Of a DNA stretch of 64,000 nt, positions 46,593 to 58,215 are shown piece after piece (within the stretch, counting starts at the first letter, position 1; every line of letters starts with the position of its first letter). The stretch is from Piper betle. Taxonomy: Eukaryota > Streptophyta > Magnoliopsida > Piperales > Piperaceae. The stretch spans positions 1 through 64,000 of the forward strand of contig JAURVB010012656.1 of the NCBI GenBank assembly GCA_033002965.1, in the 5' to 3' direction. The notes beneath the pieces are model-generated. The model saw nothing but the letters and a program-made list of their open reading frames with translations. It was not told where the DNA came from and did not search any database. The position numbers were made by a program, and so were the translations under genes.

Positions 46593-47811
46593 TGTTGTTA
46601 AGTCTTAAACTTGGGCATTTTGGATTTTGACAATGAAACATTATTCATGTAAATTACATGATCACTTGTTCTATGATAAAGTTCGATTCAAGTAGAGCAA
46701 GTTGATTCATTGTTGAATTATGATTTGAATAATTCAGAATGCTGTGACATTTTGGATTATTTTTTTCCATGTGGATATGTTCCAAACATGGAGTTGATCT
46801 TGATCAAGATGACAAGGACATGGACTTGTCATGAAGACTTCTTGAAGATCAAATTGGAGACTTGTTCAAGACCGGACATTCAAGAGGAGCCTAAATCTTT
46901 GAATGTGTTGAACTTTTTAAATTTGTGATTCGAACTTGAATGGGAAACTTGTGTTGGAGTTTGGAGGAGCCTCTCTACACTAATGACTGGAGTTGTTGGA
47001 TGTTGCACAAGCTATGGACTTATGTGACTATATAAGGAGCTTGATATCAACATGGAAATGTAGAACTCTATTTGACTATTCAAGTTTTGAAGTATTCTAA
47101 AGTAAGTGTGTTAATTCCGAATAAAGTTAAAGTGCTACAATTGGATATAAGCTTCGGATATACTTTCATAGTGTCAACTTTATCCTTTCTCAAGAGATTG
47201 GGCAATACTTTGTGTTTTTGTATATCTCTTGTGTTGAAAAGATCTTGTTAATCTTGTGTAGTGCATGCTTGCACATTGGACTATTGTACACTTCAGGTGT
47301 TAAGTGCGGTTGAGTGGTGTTTTACTTATGTAAGTGTCAAATTTGGCTTGCGAAGTCAAGGGGTGAAGAACAAGCATGTGGCTTGTCAAGCCAACTCGGG
47401 GTTGAGTGCGGTGAAGGACAAGTGGGTTTGTGAAGCACTTGGGCCTTGCTTGGTGAATTAAAAGTGATTGTACACTTAGGATGTAACACACTTTTGGTTT
47501 GGCCATAACGAAGCATAAAAACCTTACCCAACCTTAGGATACAGTGGTATATAAGACACATGCACCAATTGGGAACTTATTTAAAAATCTTTGTGTTTGA
47601 TTCCTTGTCGTTACTCTTTGCACTTTAATTGTTTTCTGGCTCATATACAAATTGTTTCAACAATAATTGTTGTGATTATTTATATGTAGTCACTTATATT
47701 TGTTTAGTATCTCCATAGGACATGATCTTATTTTCGGTACCAACTCTTGATTAAGTATTTTAGATATTCCATTGCATACCAATTCTTCTCTTTTAGTTGC
47801 CTTTTCTCACA
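46593..47811 (+). mobile_element. Probable copia solo LTR in element C leader
   Basis: Starts TGTTGTTAAGTC, then AACTTGGGCATTTTGGATTTT, a beginning common in SIRE-like copia LTRs, and ends GCCTTTTCTCACA. Flanks ATTGT (46588-46592) and ATTGA (47812-47816) match in four of five bases. Element-C leader sequence stops before it and gag-like sequence follows it. The short frames inside (for example 46710-46928) show no domain. The exact left border is uncertain because of a TTG repeat. Confidence 0.5.
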
Positions 47812-47817
47812 ATTGAC

Positions 47818-49540
47818 CTAGTGGTTCCACTGGCAGTGATGTTTGGTGTTGGCTGACCAGTGTTGGTGGGCCGTGGCAGTGTAAGTGGCAGTTTGGCAGA
47901 TGGCATGCACAAGGAGTTTAGACAGAGAACCCCATGTAGGTGCGTACTAAAGCCGGGGGTCTCTGCTTTTCCGTGGATTCACGACGGTGGAACACGGAGT
48001 GGAATGCCAAGAAGGGCACCGAGATGAGCACCGGGTTGATGGAGGTGTCAGTGATGCAGTGCACAGGATGAGGAGATCCATCACCTGGGTGAGGAGGAGA
48101 GATAGACTCTTGAAGAGTACTGCTGAGACAGTACGTGAGATGGCAGTGGCGATGGCATGGATGCAAAAGTAGTCAATGAATGTGACCATGCAATTTCCTT
48201 CCGAGTAGGAGGAAGTTCATTCTCTACCGCTGCAGCTGTAGTATAAGACACTGCCAGCCGGACAGTTTGGGACATTGGAGGAGCAGCCTACACAGCAGTT
48301 CCCGATCTCTGTTCATCCAGGGTGAGTAGGACAGTTTGTTATGCCTTCAGCAGCTGGGCAGTATACCATTCCTCCACCAGGGATGCCGAGTGGCCTAGTC
48401 ATCCATACACAGGGTTTGACGATGATGAGGATTCCTACTCTGAGGTAGGAGAGTGAGCAAGGCAAGGCAGTGAGGCCTACACACTATGAGCACGAAGAGA
48501 GCTTAGAATGCCATGAGCACGTGTCCCATCCTGCAGCCTTTACACTGGAGGTATATATCTAGAGGTCGCACTTGTTTGGTTTGATGACACCGAAGTTGTA
48601 CTAGAGCAGATGGTATGCCCTTTAAATTTGTGGGTCTGAGTCGCAAGCAGAGCAATTAGAGGTGAGTGACGGATCTGGTGGAGGTCTATTCTTGCTTCAT
48701 CATTTGGGAGCTGCTATACAGTGTGGAGATAGCCTGGGAGGAATATTGCGAGGTCTTCTATAACCAATTCTTGTCCACGGTTGTGATAGAGGAGAAGAAG
48801 ATAGAGTCTGTGGCGCAAGAACAGAGGGACATGACAATGGCAAAGTATCATGCAAGATTCTTGGCCTTAGCGAGGTTTATGCCAGGCTCCTTCTAGACGT
48901 AGAGACAGAGGGGAGCGAAGTGCGCGAGAGGACTTCATTTGAGTTTGCAGTCAGTCATGTTGAAGTTACACGAGGAGGCTATTGGGAGGACACTTGAGGG
49001 TGAGGCCGGCCCCTGTATCCACAATACGAGGTCTTCTCAAGGGTAGCCTACCCAGACACAGTCTAGACAAAGGCACAGGGGCGGACGTCAGGATCAACAG
49101 GAAGTGTCTCAGAGACACCGAATAGATATGAATCGTGTATGGGGTGCAAGGTCAGCCTATACGGCAGGAGGCCAGACAGCAGTAGACCCAGCAGTTTCAG
49201 AGAGGTAGTAGCAGGGCGATCAGGACCATCTGTTGTCCCCCACTTGCTAGAGGAGGCACCCAGGCCAATGCATGCGGGTTATTGGTGCATGCTTTGCGTG
49301 TTGCAAGCTGGGCCATCGATCAGTTGGGTGTCTGGGCAGTAGTATCAGTAGTATCAAATGAGTGTCCAAGCAACAGCAGCCATACCAGCAGTAGTATTAT
49401 CAGGCTAGACCCCAGTAGCAGAGGTCTCAATAGGCACCAGAGCAGTTCTAGCACCGGCCACCACAACAGGAACAGGAGATTCTGTTGACACCAACGCAAT
49501 CTGCCCTATGGCCCCCGCAGCAGGGGCAGTGACAATAGAG
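47818..49540 (+). pseudogene. Gag relic of element C
   Basis: The clearest piece is 48690-48893, with AWEEYCEVFYNQF and RDMTMAKYHARFLALARFMPG, the second half of the retrotransposon gag domain. A Gln-rich stretch follows (49030-49460), as in related Gag C-termini, and CWKC-like cysteine codons occur near 49285-49320 but no full knuckle is in frame. Protease is not recognised. Frames 47987-48172 and 49139-49488 are parts of this decayed region. Confidence 0.65.
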
Positions 49541-49559
49541 TTGTAGTGGCCAACACCAG

Positions 49560-51130
49560 TGTGGCTAGTAGGGTCGGCAGAGAGTTGCTTCAGCGGTAGT
49601 CAGAGGATTGATGTAGCGCCAACAGTACATGGTTAGTGAGATAGTTCTAAGCAGCCGGGCAAGTGATTGTGTTTGTTGACAACATTCTAAACTATTGGAG
49701 GTCTCGAGAGGAGCATTAGATGCACTACAAATAACCTTGCAGACATTGTAAGAGTACCAACTGTGTGCCAAGCTATCCAAGTATGAGTTTTGGCTATTTG
49801 AGATAATATTCCTTGGTCATATGGTATCGTTGGTAGGTATATTAGTAGATCCAACAAAAGTTGAGGCAGTTTTCAAATGGGAGAGACCGAGGTTGGCATA
49901 AGAGATTTAAAATTTTTTTGGTCTTGAAGGCTACTACTGACAGTTCATTCATGGTTTTTCCTCGATAGCATAGCTGACTAGGAAGAATGAATGCTTTGTG
50001 TGGATTGATGTGTGTGAGCACAGCTTTGAGACATTGAAGGACTGGCTCACTTTAGCGCCCGTCCTGAGTCTCCCAGAGGACCATGATGACTTTGTGGTGT
50101 ACAACGATGCTTCAAGTATCGAACTTGGCTGTGTGCTAATGTAGAGGGCAGAGTGATAGAGTACGCATCCCGACAGTTTAAAGTTCATGAGTGAAATTAT
50201 TTGACACTTGATTTGGAGTACTCAACTGTGGTCTTTGCTCTTTGAACTTGGCACCACTACATGTATGGAGTGTCCTTGTTGCATAAAGATTACAAGAGCT
50301 TGAAGTATATCTTCATGCAGAAGGAGCTCAACAGTAGACAGAGGCAATGGCTTGAGTTCCTCAATGACTATGACATTGAGATTGCCTACCACCTTGGTAA
50401 GGCAAACGTAGTGGTGAATGCATTGAGCTGGAGGCCAATGTCATGTAGAGCCAGGTTGGCAGCAATGGGGATCCAGTATGATTACTAGAGGGCTGATGTG
50501 TCTAACAAAGAGTTGGTAGCAGTGATGGCTAGACCTATTATTAGCCTTATAGTGTTGGATCGGATTATGTAGGCACAAGATGAGGATGAGCAGCTAGGAA
50601 GTTGGATGGCACAGAGAGCACACCCTAGTTTGACTAGAGATGTAGATGGGGTTTGTGCGGATGAAAGGCCGATTGTACATGCCCTAGTTGCGACCTCACT
50701 TAAGTATCTGGCAGCAAATCATCCTCACTCTTCCTTTAGTCAAGGAGACTAAAGGAAGCGTGTGATTCAGAAAATGAGTCAAGCTGAGCCAGATATATGT
50801 TGGTCTATTCGAGATGCTCAAGTGAGTAGGAGAGGTCATCTACAAACTCACTCTTCCACCTAGTTTGTTAACAATGAACCCAATGTTTCATGTATCTTTG
50901 CTAAGGAGGTATGTGGCCAATCTGTCACATTAGATCTCGTATGAGGAGTTGGAGCTCCGTCCTGACCTGTCGCATGAGGAGGTTGTGTGAACCTTGGATT
51001 TCTCTTCGATTTGTGGGAAGGAGGTGCCCCTAGTCAAGGTTTTGTGGTCCAAATGTGCCCTATAGGATGCGACTTGGGAGCGTGTGTATGAGATGAGGAA
51101 GTGTTTCCCCAGCTTGTTTGCTCCAACAAT
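49560..51130 (+). pseudogene. Pol relic of element C (RT end, RNase H, integrase tail)
   Basis: It starts in the RT palm at about 49663 with VIVFVDNILNYW, where the second catalytic Asp is Asn. [17 protein letters not shown] follows. RNase H is seen at 50080-50450 with TLDLEYSTVVFAL, KSLKYIFMQKELNSRQRQW and HLGKANVVVNALS. The integrase core is missing; a short pre-integrase piece (50500-50700) leads to a chromodomain-like tail (about 50900-51130). The N-terminal RT blocks are also missing. Many in-frame stops. Confidence 0.75.
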
Positions 51131-51253
51131 TGAGTGAGGCAGCCTCCGTTCTTTTCTCTTGCCTTGCTTCTAGCTTGTGGCTTATGTTATTGTTGCTGTC
51201 ATGCATTGTGATTTGGGTTTGTCCTTAAGGTAAATTTCAGGGTTGGAATTTTC

Positions 51254-53203
51254 TTAAGGAGAGGTGGTTGTAAAGCACAACCTGTTGGTTTGGTGTTTTT
51301 GTGAACGTTTAGTTGTAGTTCAACTAGGTTAGCATTCAACTAGTCTAATTCGATTGGGTTGGTGCTAAGTAGGTCCTTGTGTGTTACTGTAGACTTAGGT
51401 ATTGGGTATGTCCACCGTTGAGTTTTATCCTGACGGCCCCAATTGCCAGGTCGTGGCCTTGTTGTGGTTCTGGGTGTTTAGATAGCCTAGGGTCACGCCT
51501 TGCATTATAGTCGTGTCGCATGCATCTTCGACAAACCCTCAATCCCTAGTCATGTGTTAGAACCCTCCTGGACTCTATTTCCCTCATGTCCCTCCTTCTT
51601 CCCCTTTCCCCTTTCCCCTTTCCCTTCTCTTCCTTCTCCTTCTTTTTCTCTATAGCGGTTACGTGTTGGGCACAAAGGCGCCCACAAAGTGCACATGTGG
51701 GAAACTTGCGGGCACAAAGGCACTCCGAGGAGGCCATTGCACTAGCCCATTTTTCTTGTTTTTAAAAACACTAGCTGCCAACCGCCTAAACCCTCTCTTC
51801 TCCCATTCCCCCTCTCCTCTACCCTTGGCCACCACCCACTGCCCTTCTCCTCTCTTTTCTCCTTCTTTTCCACCCATCACCTCCTCCTTTTTCTCATCCT
51901 TCTTCGCCCTTTCTTCCCTTCTCTTCTCCTTTCACCGAAAATGCTTTTCTTGCATTTTCTTTGGTTGTTTTTCATATTTTGTATTGTTGCATGTAGATTT
52001 TAGTAGTATCTTGTAAAACATTTCATTTTGATCATTTTGGTATATTATTTAATGCATTTTGCATGTTATATTATTATAAAAAATATAATTTTTATATAAA
52101 GTTGACACCATATTATTATTTGGATTGCATATTGTGCATGGTAAAATTCTTTGTAGATCACATAATCAAAGTTGTAATAATAAAAAATGTAAACTTCATA
52201 AAATCGGGTCTCATCTAAGTTGCTTCAAATCATGTGCCAAATATTAATTAATTAATAACCAACATAAAAATAATTTTCGTGCATGTTAATTTTAAAGCAA
52301 AATCGTAATGTGATCTTAATTGATTTCACAATGAAATTAATTGATCTATGAAATGATAAAGGATTTAATTAATAAAAATCATAAAGTTCACATTTGGGTT
52401 AGGTGATTATGACATCTTAAATCACTCAGCATGAGTCATTCGAATCTGTCTGATTCAACATCTTTCAAGTTTCAGATCTCAATTTGCCTCGCCAATTTGA
52501 TCGTTGGATTGTCAACTAATTTACCAACCAAATCATATTATTTTAATAATGATTCAGATATTGTGTGACTGTTTAACATATTAGGATATCTCAAGTTAAG
52601 TATCCAAATTCTCAAACACACCGATATCTTTTGATATCTCAATTGCATAAGTTTAAGCCTAGATGATGTTCCTAATATTCCGACATCACACTTATGATTG
52701 AGCAAAAGGTTTAATGACCTGTTTAGTTGTTACACGATATCAGAATTCACATGCAAGCACAATTATCAAACCAAATTAGATCAATGTGTGTTAATTTAAT
52801 TTCCTGTTGATGTCATGCATCCTTACTGCATCTAAGACTGTTCATGCATTGCACATATTCATCACATAGGAGCACATAGCTGTCCACATCGCTAGGCCAC
52901 TCGGAGTTGAGCTTTCCACACTAAGTCGAGGAGCTCTTCTCAGGTTCTTTACTCACATGATTTGATTTATATCACAAAACGTTATTATTGGCATTTTCTT
53001 AAATCCCACTACCTACGGGCCATTTAATTATCTTTCAGATTCATAAAACCTCACGATGAGATTTCTTGACATGTTTTTGAAATATTATAAGATTCAATTA
53101 AAAATCACACTTTATCACGATATGACATGTCCGTGCCCGACTTGATTTATGTATTATATTTTTGGATTTTGACTTACACGTGAGATGGATGGAATGCGTG
53201 ACG
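51254..53203 (+). repeat. Purine tract and 3' LTR of element C (partial)
   Basis: TTAAGGAGAGGTGGT (51254-51268) abuts the LTR start TGTAAAGCACAACC at 51269. Homology to the 5' LTR is clear to about 52310. From 52310 to 53203 the sequence keeps superfamily landmarks (AAATCCCACTACCTACGGGC, then CACGATGAGATTTCTTGAC, near 53005-53065) that the 5' copy lacks. The LTR end is not reached because another LTR piece starts at 53204. Confidence 0.65.
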
Positions 53204-53760
53204 TGTAACACCCCAAAAATAACTCGGGTATTTTGTGTCGAAATCAGTCTTAAATATTATTAAATAAAGGTAATATTTAAAGATTTATTTCCATACGTTT
53301 TATGGAATGATTTATAGTATTTCGAGTGTGTATGTATTCATGATTTATGACTTTTCGTATCTTGAGTGTAAGTATTTACGAGTGATGACTTCTCATAATT
53401 CTAGTGTATGTATTTATTAGTGATAACTTGTCATGTTTGTTTTCATGTCCATATAAGCATATCTTTCTCAAACAGAAGAAAAGAAAAAATTAGTGGGTGA
53501 TGTGTTTTTTTGGATATTAGGACATATGTTTTTTTTGTATGATATGAGGATGTTATCTTTTTGTGTAAATGTATGTGCATCATTTTTTAATGTGTTATTT
53601 GTGATTTTCGATAATCTACGCAAGTGGGTATGAAAGTGATTTTTGACAACCTATGCAAGTGGTTATGGAAGTAATTAGGTTATGACAATGAGAAAGTGAA
53701 ATTAATTGTGTTATGATTATGTATGTATTTTTGATTGCTATTGATTGTTGAGTGGTTATG
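53204..53760 (-). mobile_element. LTR fragment, inverted
   Basis: TGTAACACCCCAAAAATAAC has the form of an LTR 3' end in minus orientation. The piece runs 557 bp through AT-rich sequence to the next LTR at 53761. Family unclear. Confidence 0.45.
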
Positions 53761-54885
53761 TGTAACACCCCAAATCCGGTTCACGCTCGTGAACCAAACC
53801 GGCATGTTACAGGCCCCGGTTAGGTCGGCTAACCCGAACCTAACTCGTGCGGATCCAATCTTGACGTCTTAAGATGTAGATACGACTTGTCATGCATGGA
53901 TAAATGCATAAAACCCTAACATGATACTACATGGATGACATGCAACCAAAATTTCACACCAACACAATTACAATCAAAATTAGTAAAAATTCTAAAATGA
54001 AATGGACAGAATTTCCCCTAAAAATACAATTAGGGGCCACCCTGTCAAAATCATATATTCAAACATATATATACGCATAGCAACACTAGCATTCACACAA
54101 CTTCTAATCTACTACATTCATCATTCTCTGAACTTTGGGTCCTAACCCATCACACTTTTGCTGCGCTACTCTGATCATTTCATTTCATGTCATTGTCATG
54201 CCTCAAATATTTAATCATAACATGTTTATAAAATAACATCATAAACAAAATATTAAACATTCAATCACCCAATGTGTGTGTGCAGAAGACCTTATTGCTC
54301 CTCCGTCCTAGCCGGCCCATCCATCTCGTGCTTATCACCTACATATATATAGGAAAAACGTCAGTAACAAGCGTTACTGGTCCGAAAAGAAAATAACTAT
54401 AACAAACTGGCTATGAGAGCAAACTCTCATATGAACGAAATCATCATGTACTCCACGTGAACACTCTGAAGGGCACTACTGAGGAGCCACTGGGCTGCAG
54501 ACCCGGTAGCATCCCGAACTTACTGATCTGCTGCTGGTACTGTGCTACTCTCAGCACTTCTTTTTCAGTACTTCTCGTGAAACTTTATCCTAAGCCCTCT
54601 CCTTACCTCCATATTTCTCCTGGCCTTGAGCACGAAGGCCGAGTACTCTCAGGCAGTCGCCTTTAGTACCCTTTGAACCACAAGTCCGGACATGCGCTGT
54701 ACTAAACAGTACCCGTAAACCTCCACGTTCTCCGGGTGTGAGGAACTCAAACGCGGAGTTGTCAGGATCCCTCGGGAATGGAACAGTCCGCTGGCACTAA
54801 TCCAGAGCCCGCTTTGACTGTCACGGCATCCTCTGCATGGTACGTGCAGTCGATTTCTCCATCTCTCGTCTCACAGAAATGCGAA

Positions 54886-54920
<35 letters not shown>

Positions 54921-55995
54921 CTTGGGTAGGGAGTTATATAATAGGCCCGAAGGCAACTTTTGGTGGATCTTGTTTTCGAAATCAACCTCGAGGGATCTCA
55001 TCCTCGAGGGGTTATTAATCCGGAAAATGTTCGATTAAATGGCCCGAGTTAAGTGGGATCCGATAAAACACCACTTAACCCGTCCTGCATGCAATAAATT
55101 AAACATACAATAGAAAGAGTAAATCAGAGACGAGTCCTAAACGGACCTGGTAGAAGCTCCAACCGTGTCATCGCGCCTAGGCGGCGAGCTCCTACTCCGT
55201 ACCTACACATCAAAACTAAATACTAACGCCCACTAACTAAATGATGCACCAAACTCAATAACATCACACACAATGCAACCACAAGATCATCCATCAAAAT
55301 AACAATCAGATAATTATAAGAGTAAATAATCCTAACTCAAACTATTCATACCATATTTTATTCTGTTCTTCTAAGTTGCATCGTACTAGATTAACATGCT
55401 CATACACAATTCATCTCATTAGATCACTTACTCTTCATTCGCAATTACCCAAATCATGCAATCATCCCTTTACTCATAATTAGGCATTACTCATGACGGT
55501 TAATCAAATCTAGCATATTGTGCTAACATTCATCATGACAACTAGTTAATTCTAGCATGCTATGCTAACAATCATATTCAATTTTAAATAACTCAATCGG
55601 AGGTAATTATACCTCACATTGTCGGCAATCGGCGACGGCTAGGGTTCCGTCGCGCGTCTCGGAGCTCAAATTTGGCGCTCATCGGCGTCCGAAGCTCGAT
55701 CGGGCTCCACTGGGTGAGCCCCGCGGAAGATCCGGTGAATTCTGACGAATCCCAGAAATTCCGATTTTCTCGGCGGTTTTCCGGCAGCGGCTTGCGGTTT
55801 TCCGGCAACTTCTGGTGGTTTTCCGGCGACAATCGCCGACGGCGTCTATTATGGCGATGGCCTCCGCTCCGGTCGGGAAAGGCAGCTGAGGGGTCGAGGA
55901 CGTCGAGCTGACCACCTGATCGTGGTGGCGACGGTCGGCGGCGGCGTGATCGGCGACGCAAGCGCTGCGTCACCGCGGTGGTTCCTCACGTCGCG
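53761..55995 (-). mobile_element. Partial long LTR, element-A superfamily, inverted
   Basis: Plus-strand start TGTAACACCCCAAATCCGG (LTR 3' end). It is colinear with 504-1556 and, more distantly, with the solo LTR at 35818. It contains a (TA)n run at 54890-54918 beside a tract like the solo LTR's TATATATA, GCCGGAAAAC-type repeats at about 55760-55850, a GC-rich block at 55620-55980 giving Arg/Pro-rich frames on both strands, and a donor-like GAG|GTAATT at 55607-55615 (minus). Its 5' end is cut at 55995, where a TRIM starts. Confidence 0.75.
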
Positions 55996-56458
55996 TGTAA
56001 CGACCCAGCCCAAAGTGCAACGTAATGGGCTAAGTCATTTCTTTAAAATGGGTACCCCGAAAGTTAAAGATCTATAGTCCATTCCCACTTATAAATAGGA
56101 TCTTCTCCCAGTAGGTATTAGATGGGGGACTAAGTTGAGGGATCTCACAATCCACCCACCTTAGGAAATTTCGTCCCCGAAATGCCTATTCTTGGCCCGT
56201 TGCTAGCCCCAGCCCACGACCTTTCTGGCCCGCGACCGGCAGCCTAACCAACGTTTCTAATCCAGCCCACCATCTAACACGGAACCAGGTCGGCTCTGAT
56301 ACCATTTGTAACGACCCAGCCCAAAGTGCAACGTAATGGGCTAAGTCATTTCTTTAAAATGGGTACCCGAAGTTAAAGATCTATAGTCCATTCCCACTTA
56401 TAAATAGGATCTTCTCCCAGTAGGTATTAGATGTGGGACTAAGTTGGGGGATCTCACA
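55996..56458 (-). mobile_element. Complete TRIM (463 bp)
   Basis: LTRs 55996-56149 (154 bp) and 56307-56458 (152 bp) are nearly identical, and the internal region is 157 bp. On the minus strand the LTR reads TGTGAGATCC to GGGTCGTTACA, followed by AAATGGTATCAGAGCCGACC (primer site). The internal end has ATTTCGGGGACGAAAT (56168-56183) and a CTAAGGTGGGTGGAT purine tract. Flanking pentamers TCGCG and ATGTC do not match, so this copy may have been rearranged or may be part of a former tandem array. No coding sequence. Confidence 0.9.
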
Positions 56459-56856
56459 ATGTCCTGTAACGACCCGCCATTTTTCACGATATTGTGGGCC
56501 TAACTGGCTAGTTGTTACTCAAAAGTAAGTAATTATGTCAAACATTTTTTATAAATAATAACATACATAAACATCCCACAGTCTTGGACCGTTTCCCAGC
56601 AGCCACACTTATTTCTCAATTTAAAAGAAAAGGAGTCCTCATATTTATTTTGCTCCATACTCTGGATGTCAATCACCTAATCTTGTATCTGCACACCTGC
56701 GGAGGCAATTCCGCATTAGTGATTACAACACTAAGTAGTATAATAGATAAAACAAAACAAGTACATTCCACTATTTCCTTATGTTTATTTTAATATGCGG
56801 TGGAGCGATTCCGCTATACTCCAAAACAATGCGGAGGAGGTGTCCGCTGTGATCCG

Positions 56857-57378
56857 CACACCCCGGCCGTAGCCTTTTTATGGGGAGGCTACCACTACCG
56901 TCTCCAGTGCCAGTGCCTCGCACACCCCGGCCGTAGCCTTTTTGTGGGGTAGCTATCACTGCACTCGGGTGATTGCTATGCCCCGTTTGTGGGGAAGCTC
57001 TCACTACCAATTCTAGTGCCAGTGCCTCGCACACCCCGGCCGTAGCCTTTTTATGGGGAGGCTATCACTGCACTCCAGTGCCAATGCCTTGCACACCCCG
57101 GCCGTAGCCTTTTTGTGGAGCGGCTATCACTGCACTCAGGTGATCGCTATGCCCCGTTTGTGGGGAAGCTCTCACTGCCAACTCTAGTGCCAGTGCCTCA
57201 CACACCCCGGCCGTAGCCTTTTATGGGGCGGCTATCACTGCACTCAGTGCCAGTGCCTCACACACCCCGGCCGTAGCCTTTTTATGGGGCGGCAATCACT
57301 GCACTCTAGTGCGATGGAGGAATCGTTGTGCCTCACTCACCCCGGCCGTAGCCTTTTTATGGGGCGGCTATCACTACT
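56857..57378 (-). repeat. Seven-copy tandem array in D LTR
   Basis: The core CACCCCGGCCGTAGCCTTTT starts near 56857, 56921, 57030, 57092, 57201, 57261 and 57336. Spacing alternates between about 62 and 109 bp for the first five intervals, showing a two-unit higher-order repeat. The same array is in the right LTR at 63426-63947. It lies in the transcribed leader part of the LTR. Confidence 0.93.
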
Positions 57379-57590
57379 CCAAAACAATATCGATGCATTA
57401 CATGATTCACACACATAACACGACCCAGTGTCGGACTGAGTCAATTCATTAACCCCGGTTGCACTTCGTGCATGGTGGTCGAATCTGGGCTCAGGCCGAC
57501 CTAGGCTACCAACAAGGAAAATACGATGTTCTACCTATTATACGTACCTGATTTGTGATTACGTCTGACTGTGATCCGTGAACCCTAATA

Positions 57591-57690
57591 CAGTAATGGG
57601 GAGGTCGCCTGGGACGGAGATGAGGGATGAAATACTCACACAGTAATGGGGAGGTCGCCTGGGACGGAGATGAGGGATGAAATACTCCCT
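57591..57690 (-). repeat. 50-bp direct duplication near the D transcription start
   Basis: Two identical 46-base blocks beginning CAGTAATGGGGAGGTCGCCT at 57591 and 57641. Only the second is followed by the CTCCTCCTGCATATATA promoter stretch. Confidence 0.9.
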
Positions 57691-57698
57691 CCTCCTGC

Positions 57699-57708
57699 AT
57701 ATATATAC
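57699..57708 (-). promoter_or_regulatory. TATA box of element D LTR
   Basis: Minus strand GTATATATAT, followed by GCAGGAGGAGGGAG. The same TATA-plus-purine arrangement is found in the D-type LTR at 1-503. It would drive transcription toward lower coordinates. Confidence 0.7.
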
Positions 57709-57726
57709 ACTTCAACCATTCCCTCC

Positions 57727-57894
57727 ATTAAATTCTCATACCCCATCATCCATTGGTATTTCCTAGGTTCAATGACCCCTTCATTAAATTCTCACACCCC
57801 ATCATCCATTGGTATTTCCTAGGTTCAACGACCCCTTCATTAAATTCTCACACCCCATCATCCATTGGTATTTCCTAGGTTCAACGACCCCTTC
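57727..57894 (-). repeat. Three 56-bp direct repeats upstream of the D TATA box
   Basis: Units start at 57727, 57783 and 57839 (ATTAAATTCTCA..., with CCTAGGTTCAACGACCCCTT). The copies are nearly identical. The position just upstream of the TATA box resembles repeated enhancer elements of other LTR retrotransposons. Confidence 0.9.
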
Positions 57895-58150
57895 TCCTTT
57901 TTTAAAGAATAAATGACGGCTAGGGTTTGTGGAAGCACCCTTTCATCATAATTCCTTTAACCGGGTAATTGGGTAATTAACACGGTTCACTTAACCTTTT
58001 CACTCAACCTCTTAAATGGTATGGTTCACTTAATTAATGTGTTCGACTCGACTGATTCAACTAGAATCGTCCGATTAGAAATTACTTTTCAATTTAACTG
58101 GGTAATTCATACTTAACCAGCTAAAAATTTTTTTTTTCCGGGTCTTTACA

Positions 58151-58185
58151 ATCTCCCCAACTTAGAATTATTTCGTCCCCGAAAT
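58151..58185 (-). promoter_or_regulatory. Polypurine tract and pre-PPT hairpin of element D
   Basis: On the minus strand the perfect inverted repeat ATTTCGGGGACGAAAT (58185-58170) is followed by TCTAAGTTGGGGAGAT, which abuts the LTR start TGTAAAGACC. It is the plus-strand primer region. Confidence 0.88.
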
Positions 58186-58215
58186 ATCATAGCATAAATC
58201 AGATTTACACAGATT

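Larger units (their letters stand above)
41582..53203 (+). mobile_element. Element C: old, degraded Tekay-like Ty3/gypsy element
   Basis: 5' LTR 41582-46379 (left end displaced, split by a solo LTR), primer site 46384, gag and partial pol relics 47818-51130, purine tract and 3' LTR from 51269. The two LTRs are visibly related (compare 41582-42270 with 51411-52145, both with a C/T-rich block and GTTTAGATAGCCTAGGGTC) but far more diverged than those of A or D. All coding parts contain stops. Confidence 0.78.
56465..58150 (-). repeat. 3' LTR of element D (1686 bp)
   Basis: Plus-strand ends TGTAACGACCCGCC and GGTCTTTACA. On the minus strand, U3 runs from 58150 to about 57670 and includes three 56-bp repeats and the TATA box; R-U5 follows and includes a seven-copy array. 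Confidence 0.95.

Noticed and set aside
55996..56458. Target-site duplication for this TRIM
   Set aside because: Flanking pentamers TCGCG and ATGTC do not match.
56584..57034. Open frames repeated identically at 63153-63603
   Set aside because: They lie in both LTRs of element D and repeat only because the LTRs are duplicates; no domain.
56857..57378. CRISPR-like array
   Set aside because: Direct repeats with spacers that are themselves related repeats, in a plant LTR; no cas genes.
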